Of a DNA stretch of 64,000 nt, positions 18,559 through 28,851 are shown piece by piece; positions within the stretch are counted from its first letter, which is position 1, and every line of letters begins with the position of its first letter. The stretch is from Ornithinimicrobium flavum (GTDB lineage: Bacteria; Actinomycetota; Actinomycetes; Actinomycetales; Dermatophilaceae): contig NZ_CP038213.1 in NCBI RefSeq assembly GCF_004526345.1, forward strand, positions 434,001-498,000, written 5' to 3'. Under the pieces are notes generated by a model that ran no database searches, was not told the origin of the DNA, and worked only from the letters and a program-made list of their open reading frames with translations. The position numbers and the translations under genes were made by a program.

Positions 18559-21500
18559 CGCTCCTCCTTCACGGGTGCGTCCGTCCGCTCGGCCTGCTCG
18601 CCGGCGTTGTCCGCCGCGGGCCTCGCGGCGGGTGGGGGCACGCCGTCGGCGAGCCAGGTGGTCCGGGCCCCCACCTTCGTCCGGGAGCGTGCCGCGAGCT
18701 GCGACGGCGACTCCCCGCGGGAGGACTCCAGCGGGCCGGGCAGCTCGCCGTAGGACGACTCGTCGGCCCGCTCCCGGGTCCGCTCCACGCCGGAACCGGC
18801 ACCCAGCAGGTTGAAGGCGGCCATGACCAGACCCAGGACTGCTGCGTAGACACCGACGTCGAAGATCAACGAGGTGGTCAGCTTGATCCCCAGGACGTAG
18901 CCCGCGATCGGCTCCAGGAAGGACCCGGCGAGCACCAGCCCGAGGACCCCGGTGAGCGCGGCGACGACCACCCCGCCACCGATGAGGAACATGGGTGCCC
19001 GGGCCGGCCCGATCTGCCGGTCGGTCGCGGCCGACAGGTACATGAGGGCCACGACGGACGAGCCGATCAGGGCCGCGATGAACCCGCCACCGGGGGAGTT
19101 GTGACCGCGCCAGAAGACGATCGCCGAGATGATGACGAGCAGCGGAGCCGTGGCCTGGACGAGCAGCTGCATCGGCACGGCGTTGCCCCAGGCCTCCTCG
19201 AGCGCGCGGTATGCGGTCGTGCCCCGCTCACGGAGGGGGACCGGGGGAGGGGCGACGTAGTTGCGGTCGACCTCGGGGGGCGGGTCGAGGTAGCGGTCCC
19301 TGACGGTGGACAGCACGGCCACCACGGCCACGCCCGCCATCCCGAGCACGGCCAGCTCGCCGAAGGTGTCCAGCGCGCGGAACTCGACCAGGATCGTGTT
19401 GACCACGTTGTCCCCGCCGGTGATCTCCGGACCGTTCGCCAGGTAGTAGTCGGCGATCTCGCTGCGCCCACGTCGACCGGTGAGGGCCCACACGCCCAGG
19501 CCGGCCGACACGCCCGCGACCAGCGACAGGGCGAGGGCGCCGCGCTGACCCATCCGTGGGGCCCGACCGAAGCGGAGCGGCAGCTTCTGCAGCACGAGCA
19601 TGATCATGAGGATGCTCAGGGCCTCGACGAGCAGCTGGGTGAGACCCACGTCGGGGCCACCCAGGCCGAAGATCTGGATGGTCATCGCGACGCCGATGGC
19701 GGACAGGGCCACGGTGGCGGCGAGCCGGGACTGCGAGCGGCACAGGACGTAGACGCTCACGAGCATGATCGCCAGGACGACGAGGTCGACCCCCGCCGTG
19801 GCACCAGGGTGCCGCTCCGGCAGCATCCCACGCGTCAGGAGCACCAGGCTCCCCCCGCCGAGGACCACGGAGGCGGCGACCAGGATGGGGACCAGATGCC
19901 GCGTCGGGTTGTCGGCGCGGACGAGGAGGGCCAGCGTCTGCCCGAAGCGGGCGACCGGGGCGATGAGGGCGGCGATGACGTCGGCCCCGTCCCAGCTCGC
20001 GGTGAGGCGTTCGGCCGCCGGGAACAGCGTGCGCCGTCGGGCGATGACGAGCGCACCGACCGCGAAGATCAGCAGCGAGGCGACGAGCTCGGCGTTGACC
20101 CCGTGCCAGAGCTCCAGGTAGAGGTCGACGCTCTCGACGGGCAGGGATGCCTCGACCACCCGGGTGACGGGGGTCTCCAGGACGCCGACCCAGAGCGCGA
20201 GGGGGAGGCCGGCCAGGATCGGCAGGGCGGCGAAGACCCCCATGGCCCACGGTGTGGTGTGCAGCGGTCGGTCCTCGGGCCACCGCTCCTGCCCCTGACC
20301 GTCGAGGAAGCCGCCCCAGATCAGCTTGGCGGAGTAGGCGAAGGTCAGCACCGCCGCGAGGGCGGCGAAGACGAAGCCCGACCAGCCGGCCAGCGGCCCT
20401 CCCGGTGACTCCAGGAGGGCGGCCAGGACCCCCTCCTTGGAGACGAAGCCGAGCATCGGCGGCACGCCCGCCATCGAGGCGGCACCGAGCACGGTGACCC
20501 AGAAGACGAGGGGCATGGCCCCGTGCAGCTGCGGCAGCCGCCGGACGTCGCGGGTGCCGGTGGAGTGGTCGATGACGCCCACCATCATGAACAGTCCGGA
20601 CTTGAAGAGGGCGTGGGCGATGATGTGCAGCGTCGCGGCCTTCATGGCCGTCTCGGTGCCGACCCCAATGGTGGCCACGATCAGCCCGAGCTGGCTGACG
20701 GTGGAGTAGGCCATGAGCTTCTTCAGGTCCGTGCGCTGCAGCGCGAACCACGCGCCGAGGGCGCAGGTGACCAGGCCGACCACGACGAGCAGCACGTTCC
20801 ACACCAGGACGTCGTGGAAGGCGGGGAGAAGCGCATCAGCAGGAAGATGCCCGCCTTGACCACGGCGGCGGCGTGCAGGTAGGCACTCACGGGCGTGGCG
20901 GCGGCCATCGCGTCGGGCAGCCACACGTGGAAGGGGAACTGTGCCGACTTGGTGAAGGCGGACAGCAGCACCAGGAGCGCCACGCCGGTGGTCACCCCGG
21001 GCGAGGTGGTCCACACCTCGTGACCGAGGGCCTCCGAGATGCGCGTGGTGCCGGTGACCGCGGCGATGATCCCGACCGCGGCGAGCAGGGTCAGCCCCCC
21101 GAGGAAGGTGACGAGGAGGGTGCGCATCGAGGCGCCCTCCCCGCTGTAGCCGGAGCGGGCGATGAGCAGAAAGCTGGCCATGGAGGTCAGCTCCCAGCAC
21201 AAGAAGAGCAGCAGCAGGTCGTCGGCGAGGACCAGACCCACCATGGCGAAGGTGAAGATCGCCATGAACAGGTAGAAGGACAGGTTGCGCCCAGCAGCCA
21301 GGTAGGCGGTCGAGTAGGCCAGGACGACCGCGCCGATCAGCAGCGCGATGAAGGTGAAGAGTACCCCGATGCCGTCGGCCCGCAGCGCCAGCTCGAGCCC
21401 GAGGTCGGGCACCCAGGGGGTCGACCACTCCACGACGTCGCCGGCCATGACGGCGCGGGCCGCCGGCCAGAAGGCCGCGGCGGCGGCGAGGTAGAGACCG

Positions 21501-21598
21501 GCCAGGGGCCAGCCGGCGTGCCGGCCGAGCAGGCGGGTGAGGGGAAAGCTGGCCAGCACCGCCGCCGCCGAGATGGCGAGGGTCCAGACTAGGGTCAT
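18555..21598 (-). CDS. mrpA: Mrp antiporter subunit A with C-terminal MrpB domain (one frameshift)
   Basis: The large NuoL-like subunit of the Na+/H+ antiporter fused to MrpB, used for pH and sodium homeostasis at the membrane. The ATG at 21598 gives MTLVWTLAISAAAVLASFPL. NuoL-type motifs include LCWELTSMASFLLI, KSAQFPFHVWLPDAMAAATP and YLHAAAVVKAGIF. The MrpB part ends the protein (GHNSPGGGFIAALIGSS). Reading changes frame at about 20823-20826, where a GGGG run (CCCC in the gene) has lost one base: MRFSP should continue AFHDVLVWN. Corrected length is 1,014 residues. It is the first gene of the A-C-D-E-F-G operon; the promoter should lie in 21599-21732. Confidence 0.9.
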
Positions 21599-21732
21599 GG
21601 CGCCACCGTCCCGGACGCCTCACCGGCGTCCGCGTGGACGCGACGCCGCATGACCATGCGGACGAGGGTATCAACCTGCGCCTCCGGGCCGGCAGGCACC
21701 GTCCGGAGAAGAGGCCAGGCCCGGGCACGACG

Positions 21733-21769
21733 ACGGGGCGGGGAGAGCCTGCAGCTCTCCCCGCCCCGT
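21733..21769 (-). terminator. strong hairpin after sodA
   Basis: Perfect 15-bp arms (21733-21747, ACGGGGCGGGGAGAG, and 21755-21769) with a 7-nt loop, 34 nt past the sodA stop. There is no U-tract, as is common for actinobacterial terminators. It separates sodA from the mrp operon, whose promoter must lie just beyond in 21599-21732. Confidence 0.75.
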
Positions 21770-21803
21770 GCGCCGTGGACCATGCGGGACCCGGTGGTCC
21801 CGC

Positions 21804-22430
21804 TCAGGCGGGGGTGATGAGACCGGTGGTCGCCGTCCGGGCGGCCTCCAGCCGGCGCGAGACGTCCTGCCAGTTGACGACGTTCCACCAGGCGCTCACG
21901 TAGTCGGCCTTGACGTTCTTGTACTGCAGGTAGAAGGCGTGCTCCCACATGTCGAGCATGAGGAGGGGGGTCTGCCCGATCGGCACGTTGCCCTGCTGGT
22001 CCCAGAGCTGGAAGACCCGGGGGGCCTGGCTGACGGCGTCCCAGGACAGGACGGCCCAGCCGGACCCCTGGATGGTCGTGCCGGCGGCCTCGAACTGCCC
22101 CTTGAAGCCGTCGAAGGAGCCGAAGTGCTCGTCGATGGCGGCGGCGACCTCACCCTCCGGACGGCCTCCGCCGTCGGGGGACATGTTCTGCCAGAAGACG
22201 CTGTGGTTGGTGTGACCGCCCAGGTTGAAGGCGAGGTTCTTCTCCAGCATCGGCACCGTGCCGAAGTCCCCCGACTCCCGCGCGGCGGCCAGCTTCTCGA
22301 GGGCCTGGTTGGCGCCGTCGACGTAGGCCTTGTGGTGCTTGCTGTGGTGCAGCTCCATGATCTCGCCGCTGATGTGCGGCTCGAGCGCGCCGTAGTCGTA
22401 GGCGAGGTCGGGAAGGGTGTAGATGCTCAC
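21804..22430 (-). CDS. sodA: superoxide dismutase (Mn/Fe family)
   Basis: Cytosolic enzyme that turns superoxide into peroxide and oxygen. In 208 residues the four metal ligands are visible in [30 protein letters not shown] and [15 protein letters not shown]. The start is GTG at 22430 ([20 protein letters not shown]), preceded by GAGAG. It sits 13 nt downstream of crtI on the same strand, but the stated metal (Mn or Fe) cannot be decided. The position next to carotenoid genes fits a photo-oxidative stress role (inference). Confidence 0.95.
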   Translation of the reverse strand: MSIYTLPDLAYDYGALEPHISGEIMELHHSKHHKAYVDGANQALEKLAAARESGDFGTVPMLEKNLAFNLGGHTNHSVFWQNMSPDGGGRPEGEVAAAIDEHFGSFDGFKGQFEAAGTTIQGSGWAVLSWDAVSQAPRVFQLWDQQGNVPIGQTPLLMLDMWEHAFYLQYKNVKADYVSAWWNVVNWQDVSRRLEAARTATTGLITPA

Positions 22431-22443
22431 GGTAAATCTCTCC

Positions 22444-24090
22444 TCAGGATTGGGGGTTTTCCGGGCTTTCAGCACTATAGACGGGGCTCGTTGCGGGTGC
22501 TCGACGAGGCTGGATCGGCGCCGGCACGGGGGCGCTGGAGGTGTCACCGCGCAGGTGCTTGAGGACGAGCTCGGCGCTGATGAGGCACATCGGCAGGCCG
22601 ATGCCGGGGATCGTGCTGGCTCCCGCGTAGTGCAGACCCGCCACGTGGCGCGAGGTGTTGCTGCTGCGGAACATGGCACTCTGCCGCAGCGTGTGGGCCG
22701 GGCCCAGCATGCCGCCCCGCCAGGCCAGGAGGTCCGCCTCGAAGTCTCCCGGTCCGATCGTCTCGCGGACCACGACGCGCTCGGCCAGGTCGGGGACACC
22801 GGCCCAGCGGGCGACCTGGGCGATGGCTGCGTCGGCGACCGCCTCGACCTGGGGGCTGCCACCACCGTCGCGCCCGCCGCGCCCGAGACCGGGGTCGGCC
22901 GGCACGGGCACGAGGACGAAGAGGTTCTCGTGGCCCTCCGGCGCCACACCCGGGTCGGTCGCCGAGGGCTTGCAGACGTAGACGGAGGCGGGGTCGGGGA
23001 CCCTCCCGCCGAAGATGGCGTCGAAGTTCGAGCGCCAGTCATGGGTGAAGAACAGCGAGTGGTGGGGCAGCTGCGGCAGCTCCCCGCGCACCCCGAGCAG
23101 GACCAGCACCCCTCCGGGTCCGGGGTCGCGACCCTCCCAGTAGCTCTCGGGGTAGGAGCGCAGCTCCTCGGGGAGCAGCCTGGTCTCCAGGTGGTGCAGG
23201 TCCCCGGCCCCCACCACGACGTCGGCCGGGTGCAGCCGCTCGGTCCCGTCCCCGTCCCGCCACCGCACCCCCGTGGCCCTGGCGCGTCGGCGACCACGAC
23301 GACCGGACACGGGCGCGGTGGTCACCTCGGTGACGCTCGCGCCGAGGTGGATGCGGACGCCCTGCGCGGTCGCGAGGTCGGCGATCCTGCCGATGAGGTG
23401 GGTGAACCCGCCCTGCGGGTACATCACCCCACCCGTCAGGTCCAGGGCGCTCATCAGGTGGTAGAGGCTCGGCGCCCGGTCGGGGGAGGACCCGAGGAAG
23501 ACCGCGGGGTAGCCGAGCACCTGGCGCAGGCGGACGTCCTGGAAGCGGGACCCGACGAAGGACTCCAGGGAGCGGGTGAGCAGCGGCAGGAGGCGGGGCA
23601 GCCGGCGCAGGACATCAGGGGCGGCGAGGGCGATCGGACGGGTGAAGCTGGTGTAGAGGAAGTGCCGCAGAGCCACGTCGTAGGCCTCCCGGGCCGACCC
23701 GAGGTAGCTCCGCAGGGCGGCGCCCGCTCCGGGCTCGACGGCCTCGAAGGCCTCGATGTTGGCCCCGGTGTCCGCCACGACGTCGAGGGGGGGCGGTGGG
23801 TCCTGCCCCGGGGCGCCCTCGTAGAAGACGCGGTAGGCGGGGTCGAGGACGCGCAGGTCGAGCTGCTCGGCGGACGAGGTGCCCAGGAGCTCGAAGAAGT
23901 GGTCGAACACCTCCGGCATGAGGTACCACGACGGGCCCGTGTCGAAGCGGAACCCCTCCGTGGACCGGGAGCCGGCCCGACCGCCGACCTCATCCCGCTG
24001 CTCGAACAGGTCGACGTCGTGACCGTCGGAGGCCAGCAGCGCGGCGGTGGCCAGCCCGGCGATCCCGCCGCCGACGACCGCGACCCTCAT
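22444..24090 (-). CDS. crtI: phytoene desaturase
   Basis: FAD-dependent desaturase turning phytoene into coloured carotenes. The N-terminal Rossmann motif is [16 protein letters not shown] with VGGRAGS, and the C-terminal CrtI signature region reads [20 protein letters not shown]. Length 548 residues, somewhat longer than the typical 500 because of a Pro/Ala-rich tail. The ATG at 24090 overlaps the crtB stop (ATGA). It is the last of three coupled genes idsA-crtB-crtI. No cyclase or elongase is in the window, so the end product cannot be told. Confidence 0.93.
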   Translation of the reverse strand: MRVAVVGGGIAGLATAALLASDGHDVDLFEQRDEVGGRAGSRSTEGFRFDTGPSWYLMPEVFDHFFELLGTSSAEQLDLRVLDPAYRVFYEGAPGQDPPPPLDVVADTGANIEAFEAVEPGAGAALRSYLGSAREAYDVALRHFLYTSFTRPIALAAPDVLRRLPRLLPLLTRSLESFVGSRFQDVRLRQVLGYPAVFLGSSPDRAPSLYHLMSALDLTGGVMYPQGGFTHLIGRIADLATAQGVRIHLGASVTEVTTAPVSGRRGRRRARATGVRWRDGDGTERLHPADVVVGAGDLHHLETRLLPEELRSYPESYWEGRDPGPGGVLVLLGVRGELPQLPHHSLFFTHDWRSNFDAIFGGRVPDPASVYVCKPSATDPGVAPEGHENLFVLVPVPADPGLGRGGRDGGGSPQVEAVADAAIAQVARWAGVPDLAERVVVRETIGPGDFEADLLAWRGGMLGPAHTLRQSAMFRSSNTSRHVAGLHYAGASTIPGIGLPMCLISAELVLKHLRGDTSSAPVPAPIQPRRAPATSPVYSAESPENPQS

Positions 24091-24953
24091 CGCGCACCTG
24101 CGATGCTGCGGGCGACGATCCGGGCCTTCACCAGGTCGGGCACCCGGACGCGCTCCTGCGCGATCCGTGAGGCCGGGGTGGTCCGCAGGCGGGCGGACAG
24201 CTCCTGGAAGAGCCCGTGGGCCGCCTGCACGGCGGCCCGGCTGCTGGGTGGGAGTCGACGGACGGCGATCGCGGCCGCGTCGAGGTCCGCGTCGATGTCG
24301 TCCAGGAGCAGGTCGCGCTCGCGGTCGGTGAAGGTGCTCAGGTCCACTCCCGGGAAGTAGGCCCGCCCGAGCCGGCTCTGGTCGGCGTGCAGGTCCCGCA
24401 GGAAGTTCACCTTCTGGAACGCGGCGCCGAGGCGACGCGCACCGGGGGCGAGCTCGTCGTAGGCGGCCGGGTCGCCGCCGACGAATACGCGGAGGCACAT
24501 GAGGCCCACGACCTCCGCGGAGCCGTAGACGTAGGTCGCCAGGCTCTCCGGGTCGTGCACGTGGACCGACAGGTCCGCCCGCATGGAGTCGAAGAAGGGG
24601 TCGACCAGGTCCGGGCCGATCCCGTGCTCGCGGGCGGTGAGGGCGAAGGCGTGGACGACGAGGTTGGCGCTGCCGCCGCTCCGCAGGGCGCTCAACGTCT
24701 CCCGGTGCATCCCGTCGACGAGCTCCGCCCGCAGGTCACGGTCCCAGGTCTGGGTGGCGTCGTCGACGAGCTCGTCGGCCACCCGCACCAGCGCGTAGAT
24801 GGACCGGACGTGAGTGCGCACCGGCTCGTGCAGCAGCCGGGTGGCCCAGCCGAAGGAGGTCGAGTAGTGGGCGATGACCACCGCGGCGCTCCGGCGGGCG
24901 ACGTCGTCGTAGGAGGTCGAGACCGGCGGGTGACCGCTACGCCGGGAGATCAT
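24087..24953 (-). CDS. crtB: phytoene synthase
   Basis: Condenses two geranylgeranyl diphosphates to phytoene. In 288 residues both Asp-rich motifs are seen: VADELVDDATQTWDR near residue 60 and VNFLRDLHADQSRLGRAYFP near 185. The start ATG (24953) shares 4 nt with the idsA stop, and the stop overlaps the crtI start. Confidence 0.94.
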   Translation of the reverse strand: MISRRSGHPPVSTSYDDVARRSAAVVIAHYSTSFGWATRLLHEPVRTHVRSIYALVRVADELVDDATQTWDRDLRAELVDGMHRETLSALRSGGSANLVVHAFALTAREHGIGPDLVDPFFDSMRADLSVHVHDPESLATYVYGSAEVVGLMCLRVFVGGDPAAYDELAPGARRLGAAFQKVNFLRDLHADQSRLGRAYFPGVDLSTFTDRERDLLLDDIDADLDAAAIAVRRLPPSSRAAVQAAHGLFQELSARLRTTPASRIAQERVRVPDLVKARIVARSIAGAR

Positions 24954-26062
24954 GCGGCCCCCTGCACCCCGGTGACGGGCCGGCCCAGGCTCTCGGCCGC
25001 CGTCCACCGGTCCTCCTCGGGCCTGAGCAGCAGGGTGACCATCGGGCGCAGGAAGTCCTGGACAGGGGCGGGCAGGTCCGCGACTCCCGCCAGGGCGGCC
25101 TCGCGCAGGTCCCGCACCAGGTCGCTGACGACGTGGAGAGCCCCGCAGGCGAGGAGGATCTCCCGGGCGCGCGCCGCGCCCTCCGGCGTCAGGTGCGGGT
25201 CGCCGACATACCGGGACAGCTCCGGCCACCAGGCGGTCGTCCGCGCCACGGCCACCAGCGCCGTGCACTTTCCCTCGCGCAGGTCGCCCAGGGGATCCTT
25301 GCCCGTCCTCGCGGACGGCGCGAAGACGCCGTCGAGGTCGTCCTGGAGCTGGAAGCCCACCCCCATGCACCGGCCCACGGCCCCCAGGGTGGCCACCGTC
25401 GAGTCGGAGGCGCCCGCCAGGAGGGCGCCCGCCCGGAGCGGCAGCTCGAAGGAGTAGGCGGCCGTCTTCCACTCCGCGACGTCGAGGACCTCCGCCATGG
25501 GGGCGGCGCCGGTCAGGCTGAGTCGCACGTCGGCCAGCTCCCCGGCCGCGCTGCGGTGGAGCACCTCCTCGAGCAGGTCGAGCAGGGCGACCGTCACGTC
25601 GGGACGCGCCCCGCACGTCGCGATCTCCCGCACCGCCCCCGCGAGGGCGAGGTCGCCGGCCAGGATCCCGGCCGCCTCGCCGTAGCGGCCGGCCCGTGCG
25701 GGGTCGGCCCCGTCGGCCACGGCGCGGGCGGCGAAGGTGCCGCTGACGTTGGGCCGTCCCCGTCGTACCTGATCGCCGTCGATGACGTCGTCGTGGATGA
25801 CGAAGGCGGTGTGCAGGAGCTCCACCGCGTCACCGACCCGCTCGGCCCGCGCGTGGTCCTCGCCCCCCAGGGCGGCGTGGACGCCGGTGAGCAGCGCGGG
25901 GCGGAACCTCTTGCCGTGCGCGGTGGCCTGCTGCAGCGCGGCCCACAGGGCCCGGTCGTGGTCGTCGAGGACCTGTGCCGCACCGGCGGAGAAGAAGCGC
26001 TCGTGCGGAGCGGCGGTGCCGGACCCGACGGTCGGGCCCTGGGTCTCGGTGACTGTGGTCAT
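24950..26062 (-). CDS. idsA: polyprenyl (geranylgeranyl) diphosphate synthase
   Basis: Makes the C20 precursor for carotenoids. The 370-residue protein has the first Asp-rich motif HDDVIDGDQVRRGRPNV and the second LQDDLDGVFAP, with GKRFRPALL upstream. I took the ATG at 26062 (TTVTETQG) because the open frame upstream runs through the operator boxes at 26124-26143. It is the first gene of idsA-crtB-crtI, which is probably regulated by the adjacent CarH-like protein. Product chain length is inferred from context. Confidence 0.9.
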   Translation of the reverse strand: MTTVTETQGPTVGSGTAAPHERFFSAGAAQVLDDHDRALWAALQQATAHGKRFRPALLTGVHAALGGEDHARAERVGDAVELLHTAFVIHDDVIDGDQVRRGRPNVSGTFAARAVADGADPARAGRYGEAAGILAGDLALAGAVREIATCGARPDVTVALLDLLEEVLHRSAAGELADVRLSLTGAAPMAEVLDVAEWKTAAYSFELPLRAGALLAGASDSTVATLGAVGRCMGVGFQLQDDLDGVFAPSARTGKDPLGDLREGKCTALVAVARTTAWWPELSRYVGDPHLTPEGAARAREILLACGALHVVSDLVRDLREAALAGVADLPAPVQDFLRPMVTLLLRPEEDRWTAAESLGRPVTGVQGAA

Positions 26063-26123
26063 CGGTGGCTCGTCTCGTTCGGCGGTCTGGGGGGCGTGGT
26101 CCCGCAGGCACCAGCATGCAGCA

Positions 26124-26143
26124 TTGACAAAGATTTGACAAAC
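26124..26143. promoter_or_regulatory. CarH-type operator: two TTGACAAA boxes, 11 bp apart
   Basis: TTGACAAAG at 26124 and TTGACAAAC at 26135 are direct repeats exactly 11 bp apart, 62-81 nt upstream of the idsA start and just past the carH stop. A weak third unit follows at 26146. The same boxes recur at 27101-27156 and 31191-31209. In the known CarH system, operators are made of 11-bp direct repeats, one per DNA-binding domain. Confidence 0.7.
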
Positions 26144-26144
26144 A

Positions 26145-27053
26145 TTAGACGCCACGGAGTTCCGCGGCGACCGTCCGGGCGGCCGCGACGAGCGAGGGGG
26201 GCAGGGGGGCCAGGGTCGGGCCGGCGAGGTCCTCCACGAGCGGCGGGACCCCGGGGGCGCCCTGCCCTCCGACGTACACCCGGAGCCCGGGGAAGTCCTG
26301 GGTGAGGCGCCGGAACACGGCCGCGGCGGCAGGTGCGTCCCTGGCGAGCGGGACCGACACCACGGCTCCGGCCGGCCGGAGGCGGTCGGCGGCGTGCGCC
26401 CAGCTGTCGACCGGCAGGTCCACCCCCAACCACCGGACGTCGGCGCCCAGGCGGCGCAGCACGGTGGCGAAGCTCAGGGATCCCAGCTCGTGCAGGGAGC
26501 CCGGTGGCAGCCCGGCCAGGACGACCGGGCCGCCCAGGGCTGTCCCCGAGGCGTCGAAGGCCCGGCCGAGACGACGTCGCACCGCGGCGCTCACGAAGTG
26601 CTCGCCGGCCACGTCCACGATTCCGTCCTGCCACGCGCTGCCCACCTGGGCGAGAGCCGGGAGCAGCCAGTGCTCCACCACGGACTCGAACGACCCCGCG
26701 GCGAAGGCCTGGTCCAGCAGGAGCTCCGCCTCGGCCCGGTCCAGCGACACGGCGACCCGCACGAGGGCGTCCAGCCCCGGGCCGGTCCCGGCACCCAGGG
26801 GCTCGGGCGGGCGGAACTCACCCGTCGGTGCCGAGGTGGCGCCGTTGACCTCCTGGGCGGCGAGCGAGGCCGGGGTGCCGCCGTCCACCAGGCGCATCAT
26901 GAGCCGCAGGCGCGCGATGTCCTCGTCGTCGTAGAGGCGGTAGCCCCCGTCCGTCCGGGTCGGGCGGACCACGCCGTACCTGCGCTCCCAGGCGCGCAGC
27001 CGGTCGGGGGCGATCCCGGTCAGGGCGCTCACCTGCTTGACCGTGTAGGGCAC
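26145..27053 (-). CDS. carH: CarH/LitR-like cobalamin-dependent MerR photoregulator
   Basis: A light-responsive repressor of carotenoid genes. Residues 1-70 are a MerR HTH (VKQVSALTGIAPDRLRAWER). A helical-bundle plus B12-binding region follows. The photosensor signature W-x9-EH is intact (W at about 141, EH at about 151: SAWQDGIVDVAGEHF), and the cobalamin lower-ligand histidine lies in GSLHELGSL near residue 186. In known CarH proteins AdoCbl drives tetramer binding in the dark and light breaks the tetramer. The GTG at 27053 has a perfect SD (AAGGAGGT, 5 nt upstream). Same strand as idsA-crtBI with 82 nt between. TGACAAA boxes flank it on both sides, so it probably represses itself too. Confidence 0.88.
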   Translation of the reverse strand: MPYTVKQVSALTGIAPDRLRAWERRYGVVRPTRTDGGYRLYDDEDIARLRLMMRLVDGGTPASLAAQEVNGATSAPTGEFRPPEPLGAGTGPGLDALVRVAVSLDRAEAELLLDQAFAAGSFESVVEHWLLPALAQVGSAWQDGIVDVAGEHFVSAAVRRRLGRAFDASGTALGGPVVLAGLPPGSLHELGSLSFATVLRRLGADVRWLGVDLPVDSWAHAADRLRPAGAVVSVPLARDAPAAAAVFRRLTQDFPGLRVYVGGQGAPGVPPLVEDLAGPTLAPLPPSLVAAARTVAAELRGV

Positions 27054-27100
27054 AGGTCCACCTCCTTCGAAAGGGTGTGGCCGGAGCATACCCCAAGTTG

Positions 27101-27156
27101 TGACAAACCTTGGACGTAGCATCCAGGTCCGCACATCTGACAAACCCGTGACAAAC
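27101..27156. promoter_or_regulatory. CarH-type operators between carH and the DUF4397 gene
   Basis: TGACAAAC occurs at 27101, 27138 and 27149. The last two are 11 bp apart and a degenerate unit (TTACGAAG) follows at 27160, again +11. The group lies between the divergent carH and DUF4397 genes. A possible -10 for carH (TATGCT on the minus strand, 27085-27090) lies next to the first box. Confidence 0.68.
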
Positions 27157-27252
27157 ATTTTACGAAGGTTGAATCCAACGGGGAGGTTCACGCCGTAGTG
27201 CTGGGTGAGGGTCGGACCGGTTCCACCCCAAGAGACACGAGGAGCACCTCTC

Positions 27253-28053
27253 ATGCGTAAGACCACCACCGCCGTCCTGATGGGCGGCCTGGCCGCCGCC
27301 GCCTTCGCCGCCCCCGCCGCCGCCGACGAGCACGAGTCGGCCGTGTCGGTGCTGCACGGTGTGCCCGGCCTGACCGTCGACGTCTACGTCAACGGCGAGG
27401 AGACCCTGCCCGACTTCGAGCCCGGGACCCTCACCGACCCGCTCATGCTGGCTGCCGGCAGCTACGACATCGAGATCTACGCGGACGGCGACACCCCCGA
27501 CTCCGCGGAGCCGGCCCTGTCCGCCGAGGGCCTCGAGGTGCCCGGTGGGGCCAACCTGACCCTCGCCGCCCACCTGAGCGACGAGGGCACCCCCATGCTG
27601 AGCGCGTTCGTGAACGACATCTCGCAGACCGCCGCCGGTGAGGCCCGCCTCACCGTGCGTCACGCCGCCGCGGCCCCCGCCGTGGACGTCCGCGCCGGTG
27701 GCACCCCCGTCATCGAGGGCCTGACCAACCCCAACGAGGAGGTCCTGGACCTGCCCGCCGGCACCGTCTCCGCCGATGTGGTGCTCGCCGGCACCGAGGA
27801 CGTCGTCCTCGGCCCGGCCGACGTGGACCTCGTGGAGGGCACCAACACCATCGTCTACGCCTGGGGCTCCGCCGAGGAGGGCAACCTCGCGCTGGCCGTC
27901 CAGACCATCGACGGTCTGCACAGCGCCCCCGAGGGTGTCCCCTCCGGTCAGGGTGGTCTGGTCGACACGAACGCCATGCTCGTCCTCGCGCTGGCCGGTG
28001 TGGCCGGCGCCGTGATCGCCGGTCGCCAGGTCGTGCGCTCCGAGCGGGTCTGA
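27253..28053 (+). CDS. exported DUF4397 protein, probable sortase substrate
   Basis: A 266-residue exported protein: signal peptide (RKTTTAVLMGGLAAAAFAAP), then two DUF4397 repeats (AVSVLHGVPGLTVDVYVNG and EARLTVRHAAAAPAVDVRAG). It ends with the layout of a cell-wall sorting signal: a short polar motif (GGLVDTN), about 20 hydrophobic residues and a basic tail (RQVVRSERV). LVDTN resembles LPXTG or NPQTN at three positions. The next gene, 4 nt on, is a sortase. Function is unknown; anchoring on the cell wall is inference. ATG 27253 was chosen for the signal peptide. TGACAAA boxes lie about 100 nt upstream. Confidence 0.85.
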   Translation: MRKTTTAVLMGGLAAAAFAAPAAADEHESAVSVLHGVPGLTVDVYVNGEETLPDFEPGTLTDPLMLAAGSYDIEIYADGDTPDSAEPALSAEGLEVPGGANLTLAAHLSDEGTPMLSAFVNDISQTAAGEARLTVRHAAAAPAVDVRAGGTPVIEGLTNPNEEVLDLPAGTVSADVVLAGTEDVVLGPADVDLVEGTNTIVYAWGSAEEGNLALAVQTIDGLHSAPEGVPSGQGGLVDTNAMLVLALAGVAGAVIAGRQVVRSERV

Positions 28054-28057
28054 CCCC

Positions 28058-28825
28058 ATGACCCCGCGCACCGCCCACCGGTCACGCCGCGTCTCCCTCC
28101 TTGCGCTGGCTGTGACGATCGCGAGCCTCGTGCTCGCGGGGTGGGCGGTGCGTGGCGTCCTGCAGGAGCCCGTGCCCACGGTGACCGGCTTCGGGTCGGC
28201 CGCGGCGACCGGTGACGTCGACCCCTCGACGACGGCCGCCGCCGCGGCCGACCCCTCCGCAGCGACGGTCGGCTCCACCGTCGCGACCTCCCCGCCGACG
28301 CGGCCCGCCCCGACCGCGTCGGCGGGGAGCCTGCCCACCCCGGGCCGCAGCTCGGCCGCCCTGCCCGAGATCGAGCCCCGGCCGACGCCCGTGCGCCTCG
28401 CGGTGCCGGCCGTCGGGCTCGAGGTCACCGTCGAGGACGTCGGCGTCCGCGCCGACGGCCAGATGGAGATCCCGGACGAGGGCGACCGGGCCGGGTGGTA
28501 CCGCCACGGACCCCGTCCCGGGGCTGCGGAGGGGTCGGTCGTCGTCGCCGCGCACGTCGACACAGACACCGGCCCGGGAGCCTTCCTCGCCCTGACCGAG
28601 GTGGCGGAGGGCGACGAGGTGCAGGTCGAGCTCTCCGACGGGACGAGCGTCACCTACCGCATCGTCGGGGGCGAGCAGGTCGCCAAGACGGACCTGCCCG
28701 TCGACGACCTCTTCCGCCGCGACGGCGACCCGGTCCTGCGCCTGGTCACCTGTACCGGTGACTGGTCACCGCGGGCCGGCAGCTACACCGACAACCTCGT
28801 CATCAGCGCCGTACCCGTGAGCTGA
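28058..28825 (+). CDS. class E/F sortase
   Basis: A membrane-anchored transpeptidase of 255 residues. It has an N-terminal membrane segment (about residues 13-30), a long Ala/Thr/Pro linker, then the sortase domain from about residue 110. Catalytic His is in VVAAHVDT, catalytic Cys in LVTCTGDW (TLxTC-like) and the conserved Arg just after it in SPRAGSY. It starts 4 nt after the DUF4397 stop, so the pair is probably an enzyme and its dedicated substrate. Confidence 0.88.
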   Translation: MTPRTAHRSRRVSLLALAVTIASLVLAGWAVRGVLQEPVPTVTGFGSAAATGDVDPSTTAAAAADPSAATVGSTVATSPPTRPAPTASAGSLPTPGRSSAALPEIEPRPTPVRLAVPAVGLEVTVEDVGVRADGQMEIPDEGDRAGWYRHGPRPGAAEGSVVVAAHVDTDTGPGAFLALTEVAEGDEVQVELSDGTSVTYRIVGGEQVAKTDLPVDDLFRRDGDPVLRLVTCTGDWSPRAGSYTDNLVISAVPVS

Positions 28826-28851
28826 GGCCACCACCGCCTAGGCTTGCGGGC

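Noticed and set aside
26124..27156. TGACAAA repeats as a CRISPR or tandem-repeat array
   Set aside because: Only two or three short units per site and placed at promoters; they fit operators.
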